The position numbers and the translations under genes were made by a program. The notes below the pieces were generated by a model, which saw only the letters and a program-made list of their open reading frames with translations, did no database searches and was not told the DNA's origin. Positions 1 through 7,567 of a DNA stretch of 64,000 nucleotides are shown piece after piece (within the stretch, counting starts at the first letter, position 1; each line of letters begins with the position of its first letter). Source of the stretch: Cellulosimicrobium protaetiae (GTDB taxonomy: Bacteria; Actinomycetota; Actinomycetes; Actinomycetales; Cellulomonadaceae); the NCBI RefSeq assembly GCF_009708005.2, contig NZ_CP052757.1:1240001-1304000 (forward strand), read 5' to 3'.

Positions 1-240
1 GCCCGTGGCGTGAGCCTCACCGGCCCGGCCGAGGTGGTCGAGCGGCACGCCGCGGGGCGCGAGGTGCTCGCGCGGCAACGACTCGGGGGCACGGCCCAGG
101 TCACGCTGTTCGGCACGTTCGCCGACGACGAGCGGGCCGCCGCCACGGAGGCAGGGCTCGACGTCGGCGCCGTCCCTGTGCAGGACCTGTTCGTCCACCT
201 CACGCGCAACGGACGCCCCGGGACGGAGGACGCACGATGA
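1..240 (+). CDS. ABC transporter ATP-binding protein, C-terminal fragment (partial)
   Basis: The reading frame is open from the first base and stops at 240, so only about 79 C-terminal residues are in the window. No Walker or signature motif is present. The assignment rests on the ending QDLFVHLT, typical of the accessory C-terminal domain of ABC-2-type exporter ATPases, and on the permease gene that follows with a 4-bp ATGA overlap. The protein would sit on the cytoplasmic face and power export by that permease. The substrate is unknown. A GTG at position 10 is internal and should not be taken as the start. Confidence 0.75.
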   Translation, partial: ARGVSLTGPAEVVERHAAGREVLARQRLGGTAQVTLFGTFADDERAAATEAGLDVGAVPVQDLFVHLTRNGRPGTEDAR

Positions 241-1028
241 CCGCCACGACCCACCGCTCCGCGGAGCGCCGCGCGATCGAGGCCGCGGCGCACCGGCGCG
301 GCGTCCGCGCCGTCGCCCGGTACTACGCGGTCGGCACCTGGTACGTCGGCCTGTGGTTCTGGGCCATCGCCCTCGCCGTCGGGGCGCTCATCCTCTGGAT
401 CATGGAGCGCAACGACGACGTGAGCATCGAGGCCGTGGGCGGTGTCGCGGGCTCGGCGAAATTCTTCCTCTTCGTGATGGGCATCATCCTGCCGCTCATG
501 ACGATCGCCGTGCACGTCGCGTCCGGCGGCACCCGCCGGTCGTACACGCACGGTCTGTGGATCGGCGCCACCGTGTCGGGCCTCTCGTTCGGGCTCGCGA
601 GCGCGCTCGTGAAGTGGGGGGAGTGGACGCTGTTCCGGCGCGCCGGGTGGTCCACCGCCCCGGAGCTCGGGCAGCTCTACGGCGACGGCTCGCAGGTAGG
701 GCTGGTCCTCCTCGTCGAGGGGACCTTCTGCACCGTGTACTACCTGGCCGGGATGGTCATCGCGGCCGGCTTCTACGGCTTCGGGTTCCTCCGCGGCGTC
801 GGGCTCGTCCTCGTGTCCCTCCTCCCCGTGGTGGTCACCGAGGTCTTCCTCCGGTCCGGCTTCTTCGGCCACGCGCTCGCGCGCGTCGTCGGTCTCGACG
901 GCACCCCCGTCTGGCTCGCCGTCCTCGGCGGCCTGCTCGGGCCCGTGCTCGCCGCACTGCTCCTGCGCGGCGTCCTGCGGGGCGTCGCGATCAGGCCGGT
1001 CGAGTTCGCGGCGAGCGCCAGCGGCTGA
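237..1028 (+). CDS. ABC-2-type transporter permease-like membrane protein
   Basis: A 263-residue membrane protein with about six hydrophobic segments. These include stretches near residues 38-55 (WFWAIALAVGALILW), 75-92 (FFLFVMGIILPLMTIAV) and 105-120, with more toward the C-terminus. The first 30 residues are basic and cytoplasmic in character. The start codon overlaps the stop of the upstream ATPase gene (ATGA), implying translational coupling, so this is most likely the membrane half of an exporter. No conserved family motif was recognised and the substrate is unknown. The next ABC pair starts 81 bp downstream and may be in the same operon. Confidence 0.7.
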   Translation: MTATTHRSAERRAIEAAAHRRGVRAVARYYAVGTWYVGLWFWAIALAVGALILWIMERNDDVSIEAVGGVAGSAKFFLFVMGIILPLMTIAVHVASGGTRRSYTHGLWIGATVSGLSFGLASALVKWGEWTLFRRAGWSTAPELGQLYGDGSQVGLVLLVEGTFCTVYYLAGMVIAAGFYGFGFLRGVGLVLVSLLPVVVTEVFLRSGFFGHALARVVGLDGTPVWLAVLGGLLGPVLAALLLRGVLRGVAIRPVEFAASASG

Positions 1029-1109
1029 CCGGACCCTCCCTGAGATTCCCACCCTCCGGGCGGCGCACCGCGCCGTCCGTGGGTGCCGCACACCCTGAAG
1101 GAGACCACC

Positions 1110-2165
1110 ATGAGTACCGCACCACCCCCCGCGGGAGGCGCGACGGTCGCCGCGCCCGCCACCTCCGGTCCCGTGCCCGATGGCGCGGCGCCCGTCGTCG
1201 AGGTCCGGAACCTGCGCAAGACCTACCCGGGGCCGAAGGGCTCGCCCGAGCGGAAGGTCGCCGTCGAGGACGTCAGCTTCTCGGTCGAGCGGGGCGAGAT
1301 CTTCGGGATCCTCGGCCCGAACGGCGCGGGCAAGACGACGACGGTCGAGTGCCTCGCCGGGCTGCGCGAGGCCGACGGCGGCACGGTCCGCCTGCTCGGC
1401 GTCGACCCGCAGGCGGACCCGGCTGCGGTGCGCGACACCGTCGGCGTCCAGCTCCAGGAGGCCGCCCTCCACGAGAAGATCACCGTCGAGGAGGCGCTGC
1501 GCCTCTTCGCCTCGTTCTACGCGGCGCCGTCGGACGTGGAGGAGCTGCTCGACCTGCTCGACCTCGCCGACCACCGACGCGTGGCGTTCGGCAAGCTCTC
1601 GGGCGGGCAGAAGCAGCGGCTGTCGATCGCGCTCGCTCTCGTGGGCGACCCGCGCGTCGCGATCCTCGACGAGCTGACGACGGGACTCGACCCCGCCGCC
1701 CGCCGCGCGACGTGGGAGCTCGTCGAGCGCGTGCGCGACCGGGGCGTGACGATCCTGCTCGTCACGCACTTCATGGAGGAGGCGGAGCGCCTGTGCGACC
1801 GGCTCGTCGTCATCGACGGCGGCCGCGTGGTCGCGCAGGGCACGCCCGCCGAGCTCATCGACTCCGTCGACACGTCGCGCACGGTGCGGCTGCGGGTCCC
1901 CCCGGCCGACCACGACCTCGCTCTCCACACGCTCGCCGGCCTCGCCGACGTCGAGCGCGTGCAGGTCGACGCCCGCGAGATCGAGGTGACCGGGACGCGC
2001 CGGGTGCTGCTCGCCGTCGTGCTCGCGCTCGCCGAGCAGGAGATCGTGCCCGACGACGTCCGGACCGTCACGCGGACTCTGGAGGACGTGTTCGTCGCCG
2101 TGACCGGCCGGACGTACGACCACGCCGCGGACGCCGCGGCCGCACCCGAGGGAGCCTCGCGATGA
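1110..2165 (+). CDS. ABC transporter ATP-binding protein (ABC-2 exporter type)
   Basis: A 351-residue ATPase that would energise export through the permease encoded next. Walker A (GPNGAGKTT) lies near residue 70, the signature LSGGQKQR near 162, and Walker B with its catalytic Glu (AILDEL) near 181, followed by a switch His in VTHFMEE. The N-terminal 30 residues are Pro/Ala rich, and a C-terminal accessory domain follows the nucleotide-binding fold, as in DrrA/CcmA-like drug or lipid exporters. ATG at 1110 was chosen over the upstream GTG at 1083 because AAGGAG sits at 1098-1103 in front of it. The stop overlaps the permease start (ATGA). Confidence 0.9.
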   Translation: MSTAPPPAGGATVAAPATSGPVPDGAAPVVEVRNLRKTYPGPKGSPERKVAVEDVSFSVERGEIFGILGPNGAGKTTTVECLAGLREADGGTVRLLGVDPQADPAAVRDTVGVQLQEAALHEKITVEEALRLFASFYAAPSDVEELLDLLDLADHRRVAFGKLSGGQKQRLSIALALVGDPRVAILDELTTGLDPAARRATWELVERVRDRGVTILLVTHFMEEAERLCDRLVVIDGGRVVAQGTPAELIDSVDTSRTVRLRVPPADHDLALHTLAGLADVERVQVDAREIEVTGTRRVLLAVVLALAEQEIVPDDVRTVTRTLEDVFVAVTGRTYDHAADAAAAPEGASR

Positions 2166-2968
2166 CCGCCGTGACCACGACCCCGACCCGCGTCCCCACC
2201 ACCCGCTCGGGATGGCGGGGGTTCGGGACGCTGCTGCGGACCGAGACCCGCCTGTTCCTGCGTGACGGCACGGCCGTCTTCTTCGCGCTCGTGTTCCCGA
2301 CGGTCCTGCTCGTCGGCGTCGGGTTCGCGATCCCGGGCATGCGGGAGCCGATCTCGGGGATGGGCGCGCCCTGGGACGGCCTGACCGCGATCGCGACCTA
2401 CCTGCCGGTCGTCCTCGCTGCCGCGGTCGCGACGCCCGCACTGACGACGATGCCGGTGACCTTCGCCACCGCTCGCGAGAAGGGGCTGCTCCGCCGGCTC
2501 TCGACGACCCCGATGCGCCCGCAGGGCGTCGTCGTCGCCCACCTGATCGTCAACCTCGGCGCGATCGCCGTGTCGTCCGCGCTCGCGCTCGTCGTGGGCC
2601 AGGTCGTGTTCGGCCTCGCCGCGCCGGTCAGCCCGCTGACGGTCGTGCTGGCCTTCGTGCTCACGGTCCTGTCCATGCTCTCGCTCGGCATGGTCGTCGC
2701 GGCGGTCGCCGCCAAGGGGAGCACCGCGTCGGCGATCGGGAACCTCGTGTACTTCCCGATGCTCTTCCTCTCGGGCATGTGGACGCCGGGGCCGATCATG
2801 CCCGACGTCGTGCGGGACATCGGGCAGTTCTCCCCGCTCGGTGCAGCCGCCCAGGCGATGTCCGCGGGCTGGTTCGAGACGGAGCTCCCCACGCTCCAGC
2901 TCGTCGTGATGGCCGCGTGGACCGCCGTGCTCCTCCCGCTCGCGGTGAAGCTCTTCCGCTGGAGCTGA
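2162..2968 (+). CDS. ABC-2-type transporter permease
   Basis: A 268-residue integral membrane protein and partner of the preceding ATPase, with which it overlaps by 4 bp. A cytoplasmic N-terminus (TLLRTETRLFLRDG) precedes TM1 (VFFALVFPTVLLVGVGF). The rest has the usual ABC-2 layout, including the LLRRLSTTPM loop and the FLSGMWTPGPIMP segment before the last helices, both typical of the DrrB/ABC2_membrane family. The substrate cannot be inferred. The gene converges on a LysR-type regulator with only 3 bp between stop codons, and the terminator hairpin lies inside that neighbour. Confidence 0.9.
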   Translation: MTAVTTTPTRVPTTRSGWRGFGTLLRTETRLFLRDGTAVFFALVFPTVLLVGVGFAIPGMREPISGMGAPWDGLTAIATYLPVVLAAAVATPALTTMPVTFATAREKGLLRRLSTTPMRPQGVVVAHLIVNLGAIAVSSALALVVGQVVFGLAAPVSPLTVVLAFVLTVLSMLSLGMVVAAVAAKGSTASAIGNLVYFPMLFLSGMWTPGPIMPDVVRDIGQFSPLGAAAQAMSAGWFETELPTLQLVVMAAWTAVLLPLAVKLFRWS

Positions 2969-2971
2969 GCC

Positions 2972-3862
2972 TCAGATCGCCCGCGAGCCCAGCTCGCGGG
3001 CGATCTCGGCGAAGGCGCGGACCTCGGCGGTCTCCCGGTCGCGCGACCAGACGAGCACCCACTCGGTGTCAGGGACGTCGACGATCGGCACGTACACGAC
3101 GCCGGGGTGCGTGTAGTACCGCCGGACGTGCCCGTTGAGCGGCGTGACCGCCTCGCCCGAGGCGACCACGGTCAGCACCTCGTGGAACGTCCGCGCGACC
3201 GGCCCGCGCAGCACGGGTCGCCCGGCAGGCGTGCGGCGGGGCACCATCGCCTCCTCCCAGTACGAGGGGACGCCGGTGCCGAGGTCGAGCACGGTGTGGT
3301 CCCCGAGGACCTCGACCGAGACACCGTCCTCGCCCGCGAGCGGGTGGCCCGCCGCGACCGCGAGGACACGGCCCTCCGTGAGCACGCGCGGCCCCACGAC
3401 GACGTCGGGCTCGCGGACGGGTGACCAGGTCACCTGCAGGTCGGTCTCGCCCTCCCGCAGTGCCCCGAACGGGTCCGAGAAGTGGAACTCACGACGCTCG
3501 ACCGAGCACCCGGGGTGTCGAGCGGCGAACTCGTCGACCACGGGCTGGAGCTCGTGGCCGACGATGCCCATCGCGGCGACGCGCAGGACCCCGGCAGGGC
3601 GCGCGCCGGTGCGGCTGGCCGCGGCGATGCCGGACTGGATGAGCTCGTACCCCTGCCGCAGGTCGTCGCGCAGGCGGGCGCCCACCGGCGTGAGCTCGAC
3701 GCGACGGCTCGTGCGCTCGAACAGGGTCGTCCCCATGCGGCGCTCCTGCCGGCTGATCGCCTGGCTGACGCGGGCGGGGGAGACGTGGAGCCGTTCCGCG
3801 GTCCGGCCGAAGTGCAGCTCGTCGGCGAGCGTCAGGAAGATCTCGATGTCCTTCAGGTCCAC
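2972..3862 (-). CDS. LysR-family transcriptional regulator
   Basis: A 296-residue regulator. The N-terminal winged helix-turn-helix (residues 1-60; DIEIFLTLADELHFGRTAER, then LHVSPARVSQAISRQERRMG) is followed by a LysR substrate-binding domain from about residue 90. GTG at 3862 was chosen because GAGGGG precedes it and translation begins directly with the HTH, as is usual in this family. It is divergent from the DHFR-like reductase gene. The 99-bp gap holds a 7-bp inverted repeat with a T-N11-A core, so it probably controls itself and that gene. The inducer is unknown. Confidence 0.9.
   Translation of the reverse strand: MDLKDIEIFLTLADELHFGRTAERLHVSPARVSQAISRQERRMGTTLFERTSRRVELTPVGARLRDDLRQGYELIQSGIAAASRTGARPAGVLRVAAMGIVGHELQPVVDEFAARHPGCSVERREFHFSDPFGALREGETDLQVTWSPVREPDVVVGPRVLTEGRVLAVAAGHPLAGEDGVSVEVLGDHTVLDLGTGVPSYWEEAMVPRRTPAGRPVLRGPVARTFHEVLTVVASGEAVTPLNGHVRRYYTHPGVVYVPIVDVPDTEWVLVWSRDRETAEVRAFAEIARELGSRAI
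2974..3006 (+). terminator. Strong hairpin at the end of the ABC operon, inside the 3' end of the lysR-type gene
   Basis: A perfect 15-bp stem (AGATCGCCCGCGAGC at 2974-2988, complement at 3092-equivalent positions 2992-3006) with a 3-nt loop follows the permease stop. No U tract is present. Because the convergent regulator stops at 2972, the hairpin also encodes that protein's last residues (ELGSRAI). Confidence 0.75.
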
Positions 3863-3886
3863 GCCGTCACCCCTCGTGCCGTCCTC

Positions 3887-3909
3887 ATCGTTCACGCGCG
3901 ACGAACGAT
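3887..3909. promoter_or_regulatory. Candidate LysR-type operator
   Basis: Inverted repeat ATCGTTC-N9-GAACGAT between the divergent lysR-type gene and the reductase gene. It contains the T-N11-A signature of LysR-family binding sites. Its location 25 bp upstream of the regulator start suits autoregulation. The assignment is from symmetry and position only. Confidence 0.5.
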
Positions 3910-3961
3910 CGCCCCAGCATGCGTCATTGATCCCGGATCGGCGGAATCCGAGGCTGGAGCC

Positions 3962-4537
3962 ATGAGACGACTCACCTACTTCGTGGCCCTGTCCATCGAC
4001 GGCTTCCTCTCCGGTCCGGACGACGAGGTCGACTTCTACCCGTCCTCCGACGCCTACAGCGCGCGCATGATCGACACGTTCCCGGACGTCCTGCCCACGC
4101 ACGGGCGCCGCCAGCTCGGCGTCGACGACCACCCCAACCGGACGTTCGACACCGTCGTCATGGGTCGGCGCACCTACGAGCCGGCTCTCGCCCTGGGCAT
4201 CACGAGCCCGTACGCGCACCTGCGGCAGTACGTCGTCTCGACGTCGCAGCCCGAGCTCGACCCGGCCGTGACGATCGTGCGGGACGACCCGGTCGCGCTC
4301 GTGCGCGTGCTCAAGGCGGAGGACTCCTCGCTCGACATCTACCTCGCGGGCGGCGGCGTCCTCGCGGGTGCGCTGCGCGACGAGATCGACCGGCTCGTCG
4401 TGAAGCTCTACCCGGTCGTGGCGGGCGCGGGGCGGAGCGCGTTCGGCGCGGCCGCGTTCCGGCCCACGACCTACGACCTCACCGACGTCGCCACGTTCGA
4501 CGGCGGCAACGCCGTCCTCACGTACGACCGTGCCTGA
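3962..4537 (+). CDS. Dihydrofolate reductase family (RibD C-terminal-like) protein
   Basis: A 191-residue cytoplasmic protein beginning RRLTYFVALSIDGFLSG, the first strand and loop of the DHFR/RibD_C fold. TVVMGRRTYE near residue 62 and YLAGGGVLAGAL near 125 correspond to its NADPH-binding elements. Members of this family in actinobacteria are stand-alone NAD(P)H-dependent reductases that do not normally replace FolA. The physiological substrate is unknown. It is transcribed divergently from a LysR-type regulator that is likely to control it. The ATG at 3962 follows a weak GGAG and matches the family start. Confidence 0.85.
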   Translation: MRRLTYFVALSIDGFLSGPDDEVDFYPSSDAYSARMIDTFPDVLPTHGRRQLGVDDHPNRTFDTVVMGRRTYEPALALGITSPYAHLRQYVVSTSQPELDPAVTIVRDDPVALVRVLKAEDSSLDIYLAGGGVLAGALRDEIDRLVVKLYPVVAGAGRSAFGAAAFRPTTYDLTDVATFDGGNAVLTYDRA

Positions 4538-4767
4538 GCGCGTCCCGACGCGCGTGCTCCGGCGCGGCGCCTCCGAGCTCACCGCCCGTGCGGTCGTGAC
4601 GATCCGGCTCCTGCGGCCGCACTGCCGCCGTCGTGCGCGTCGTCGTCGTGCCGGTGCCGGGGCGGTCGCCGTCGGCGGCATCCTCGGCGGTATGCCGGAC
4701 GAGCCGGAGCCGCCTCCCGGCGCCCACCACGGGGCGTGGCCGCGCGGTCGCGCCTAGCCTGACCGGC

Positions 4768-5502
4768 ATGAGGCCGTTCTTGCTGCTCGCGTCGCGCGCG
4801 GAGGACGCGGCGGCAGACGGCGAGCACGCCGCCGTGCTCCGGTACTCCGGGCTGGGTCCGGAGGCGCTGCACCGGGTGCGCATGGAGAGCGGGCCGCTGC
4901 CGGCGATCGACCTCGACGCGTACTCGGGGGTGATCGTCGGGGGCAGCCCGTTCGACTCGTCCCTGCCCGAGGCGGACAAGTCCCCGGTGCAGCGCCGCGT
5001 CGAACGTGAGCTCGCGCCGCTCCTCGACGAGATCGTCGAGCGCGACGTCCCGTTCCTCGGGGCGTGCTACGGCGTCGGGACCCTCGGTCTCCACGAGGGC
5101 GCCGTCCTCGACGACACCTACGCGGAGCCCATCTCGCCCGTGACGATCCGGCTCACGCCCGAGGGCCGAGCGGACCCGCTCCTCGCCGACCTGCCCGACG
5201 CGTTCGAGGCGTACGTCGGGCACAAGGAGGCCGTGCGAGAGCTGCCGGCGCACGCGGTCCTGCTCGCGACGTCGGACGCCTGCCCGGTGCAGATGTTCCG
5301 CGTCAAGGAGAACCTCTACGCCACGCAGTTCCACCCCGAGCTGGACCTGGACGGGATCCTCACGCGCATCGGCGTGTACCGGGACTACGGGTACTTCGCG
5401 CCCGAGACGGCGGGCGAGGTAGAGGCGACCGTCCGCCGCGGCGACGTCCGGGCACCGCACCACATCCTCGCGGCGTTCGTCCGCCGGTACGCGCGCGACT
5501 GA
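4768..5502 (+). CDS. Class I glutamine amidotransferase (GMP synthase-like GATase)
   Basis: A 244-residue protein with a class I GATase fold. GVIVGGSPF forms the oxyanion strand near residue 50, FLGACYGVGTLG carries the nucleophile Cys near residue 97, and the catalytic His-Glu pair lies in QFHPELDLDG near residue 190. It would hydrolyse glutamine to ammonia for transfer to an unknown acceptor. The Gly-Ala-Cys-Tyr-Gly elbow fits the stand-alone GuaA-like subfamily and not the synthetase-fused enzymes. The ATG at 4768 is the first Met in frame with the family N-terminus (RPFLLLASRAED). A 230-bp gap before it holds nothing recognisable. Confidence 0.85.
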   Translation: MRPFLLLASRAEDAAADGEHAAVLRYSGLGPEALHRVRMESGPLPAIDLDAYSGVIVGGSPFDSSLPEADKSPVQRRVERELAPLLDEIVERDVPFLGACYGVGTLGLHEGAVLDDTYAEPISPVTIRLTPEGRADPLLADLPDAFEAYVGHKEAVRELPAHAVLLATSDACPVQMFRVKENLYATQFHPELDLDGILTRIGVYRDYGYFAPETAGEVEATVRRGDVRAPHHILAAFVRRYARD

Positions 5503-5540
5503 CGACCAGGCGATCGTCGTAGGTCGACCAGGCGGTCGCC

Positions 5541-5564
5541 GTCCGTCCTGCCGCGAGGACGGAC
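5541..5564. terminator. Bidirectional terminator between convergent GATase and TauE genes
   Basis: A 9-bp perfect stem (GTCCGTCCT / AGGACGGAC) with a 6-nt loop lies between two convergent genes. It can serve both strands. No U tract. Confidence 0.6.
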
Positions 5565-5606
5565 CGCATCCGCCTGTTCGGCGCGGGTCGGGTCAGCGGG
5601 CCGGGG

Positions 5607-6548
5607 TCAGCGGGTGGGGGTGGGGGTGGGCGGCGCCGGCAGGGCCTCTGCGGTGGCCGGCGCGTTCTCTGCAGCGTCGAGCGCGACGGTGCGGCGGTGG
5701 GCGCGGACCGACCAGGCGACGGCCGCGGCCCACACGACGGCGACGAGCCCGAGCACGACGCCCTGGACCGCGCCGTTCGCGTCGACCCAGTCGGAGCGCA
5801 GCAGCGTGCGGACGTTGGTGAGGACGATGACGCCGCCGACGGCCGAGCCGAGGATGCGGGGCGGCAAGAGCCGCACGAGCCAGGCCGCGATGGGCGCCGC
5901 GACCAGGCCGCCGAGCAGCAGCGCGCCCACCCACAGCAGGTCGATCCCCTGCGAGCCGAGAGCGAACAGGAAGCCGAGCGACGCGGCGATCGCCACGAGG
6001 AACTCGCTCGTGTCGATCGAGCCGATGACCTTGCGCGGCTCGATGCGCCCCGACGCGAGCAGCGCCGGCGTCCCGACCGGCCCCCAGCCTCCGCCGCCCG
6101 TCGCGTCGACGAAGCCCGCGACCAGACCGAGCGGGGCGAGGAACCGCTTGCGCAGCGGCAGGCCCTGGCGCCCCTTCGGCAGCCCGACGAACGTGAACCG
6201 CGACAGCACGTACACGCCGAGCCCGAGGAGCAGCAGCGACATCACCGGCGCGGCGAGCTCCGTCGACAGGTTCGACAGGAACGTCGCCCCCGCGAACGCC
6301 CCGATCGCACCCGGGACCCCGATGCGCACGACGACCTTCCAGTCCACGTTCCCGAACCGCCAGTGCGCCGCACCGGACGCGAGGGTCGTCCCGATCTCCG
6401 CGAGGTGGATCGTCGCCGACGCCGCCGCGGGGTTCGTCCCGATCGCGAGCAGGAGCGTCGTCGACGTCACCCCGTACGCCATGCCGAGGCTGCCGTCGAC
6501 GAGCTGCGCGCCGAGGCCCACGAGGGCCAGCAGGATGAGGGTGGGCAC
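5607..6548 (-). CDS. TauE/SafE family sulfite or sulfonate exporter-like permease
   Basis: A 313-residue polytopic membrane protein. The N-terminal motif ALVGLGAQLVDGSLGMAYG and the second-half repeat LVAGFVDATGGGGWGPVGTP are hallmarks of the TauE/SafE (DUF81) family, which moves sulfur-containing anions or organic acids across the membrane. The C-terminus ends in a Pro/Thr-rich cytoplasmic tail. The GTG at 6548 was chosen because CAAGGAG lies just upstream; upstream in-frame extensions lack homology. An Rrf2 regulator is encoded upstream on the same strand, 454 bp away. In several bacteria Rrf2 proteins control sulfur genes, so a functional link is plausible but unproven. Confidence 0.85.
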   Translation of the reverse strand: MPTLILLALVGLGAQLVDGSLGMAYGVTSTTLLLAIGTNPAAASATIHLAEIGTTLASGAAHWRFGNVDWKVVVRIGVPGAIGAFAGATFLSNLSTELAAPVMSLLLLGLGVYVLSRFTFVGLPKGRQGLPLRKRFLAPLGLVAGFVDATGGGGWGPVGTPALLASGRIEPRKVIGSIDTSEFLVAIAASLGFLFALGSQGIDLLWVGALLLGGLVAAPIAAWLVRLLPPRILGSAVGGVIVLTNVRTLLRSDWVDANGAVQGVVLGLVAVVWAAAVAWSVRAHRRTVALDAAENAPATAEALPAPPTPTPTR

Positions 6549-6863
6549 CGCGTCTCCTTGCTCGGATGGCCGGGGCGGCCCCGACGTGTCCTGACAAGGT
6601 TGACCGAACGAGTCCAGTATGTGAAGCGCCGACCACATCGTGGGCCACTGTTAACGGACCCGTGCCGGGTCGCTCGCTCCAACACCCCGTGGTGGGAGTG
6701 CGCTCGGTGCCCGCGTGGAGGTCGGATGGCCAGGTTCGGTGGCGCGCGGCGAAAGGTGAGAAGTGGCCCTCGCCGCCAGGGCCGAAGGGGCCACATCTCC
6801 CCTCTCGCGCCCCGACGGCGTCGTCCCCGACGCCGCGGGCGCCGAAAGGCCTGCGGCCGGTGA

Positions 6864-6885
6864 GTGCGTGAAATCACTCACGCAC
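6864..6885 (-). terminator. Candidate terminator or operator downstream of the rrf2-like gene
   Basis: The perfect 8-bp inverted repeat GTGCGTGA-N6-TCACGCAC lies about 120 bp beyond the rrf2 stop. It could end rrf2 transcription or bind a dimeric regulator controlling the TauE gene. Confidence 0.35.
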
Positions 6886-6928
6886 GGTCCGACCCCACCG
6901 CGGACCCGCCCACGCGGGCCGTAGCCCC

Positions 6929-6962
6929 GACCCCGACCGCGGACCGACCCCGACCGCGGACC
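6929..6962. repeat. Two exact 17-bp tandem copies
   Basis: GACCCCGACCGCGGACC occurs twice head to tail at 6929-6945 and 6946-6962. A third copy lacking one base (GACCCCACCGCGGACC) is at 6891-6906. They lie in non-coding DNA, so protein repetition does not explain them. Confidence 0.85.
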
Positions 6963-7002
6963 CGACCACGACCACGACCGCAGGAGCGACGCGGTCAGCG
7001 GG

Positions 7003-7461
7003 TCAGGGGTTCTCCCAGGCGTCGGCGCGGGCGGCGAGGGCGTGGACGTCGTCGGGGAGGTCGCGGCGCACGACGTCGTCGATCGTCACGCGGTCGAGCA
7101 CGTCGCGGACGCTCGCGCGCAGGGCGACCCAGACCTCGAGGAGCGCGGAGGCGGAGCCCTCGTACTCGAGGCTCGGGGGGCGTTCGTCGCGCACGGTGAC
7201 GAGCGGTCCGTCGACGGCGCGGAAGACGTCGGCCAGGGTCACCTCGGTCGCGGGACGGGCGAGCCGGTGACCGCCGGAGCGGCCGCGGACGCTCGCGACG
7301 ATGCCGGCCCGACGCAGGTCGCCCAGGATCCGCTCGAGGAAGCTCACGGGCAGGCCCTGCCCTGCCGCGAGGTCCTCGGCCCGCACCGGGTCGCCGTGGG
7401 GGGACGCCGCGAGCTCGGCGCACGCCCGCACGGCATAGTCGGCCTTCGCGGAGACACGCAT
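7003..7461 (-). CDS. Rrf2-family transcriptional regulator
   Basis: A 152-residue winged-helix regulator. It starts MRVSAKADYAVRACAELA, the classic Rrf2 N-terminus, followed by the HTH and wing region ILGDLRRAGIVASVRGRSGG and LARPATEVTLADVFRAVDG. The three Cys that bind an Fe-S cluster in IscR/NsrR are absent, so it is not an iron-sulfur sensor of that kind and is closer to CymR-like members. ATG at 7461 was chosen because it gives the canonical start; longer versions lack homology. The TauE-like exporter downstream on the same strand is the likely but unproven target. Confidence 0.85.
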   Translation of the reverse strand: MRVSAKADYAVRACAELAASPHGDPVRAEDLAAGQGLPVSFLERILGDLRRAGIVASVRGRSGGHRLARPATEVTLADVFRAVDGPLVTVRDERPPSLEYEGSASALLEVWVALRASVRDVLDRVTIDDVVRRDLPDDVHALAARADAWENP

Positions 7462-7567
7462 GAGGACATTGTGCCGTGCGCCGTCGCCCGCCCGGGCCGA
7501 CGACGGGAGCGATCTCACCCGCGCGCTCCCTGCTCATGGCGACGCGATCCCCCCTACGCTGTCACCC

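Larger units (their letters stand above)
6549..7002. other. 454-bp gene-free region between tauE-like and rrf2-like genes
   Basis: No convincing gene was found on either strand. It holds the leader of the TauE gene (AT-richer around 6600-6660), a hairpin at 6817-6834 (GGCGTCG / CGACGCC), an 8-bp inverted repeat at 6864-6885, and tandem repeats near 6929-6962. Very GC-rich frames cross the region but lack ribosome sites and homology. Confidence 0.6.

Noticed and set aside
353-2161. A long open frame running through both ABC ATPase genes on the plus strand
   Set aside because: It is Arg/Pro-rich out-of-frame translation of GC-rich genes. Only the part from 2162 has a start, coupling and homology.
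6619-6640. TGTGA ... CCACA near 6620 as a Crp/GlxR site
   Set aside because: Half-site spacing is 8 instead of 6 and the second half is imperfect.
7003-7461. IscR/NsrR-type iron-sulfur sensor
   Set aside because: The three cysteines needed for the cluster are missing from the Rrf2 protein.
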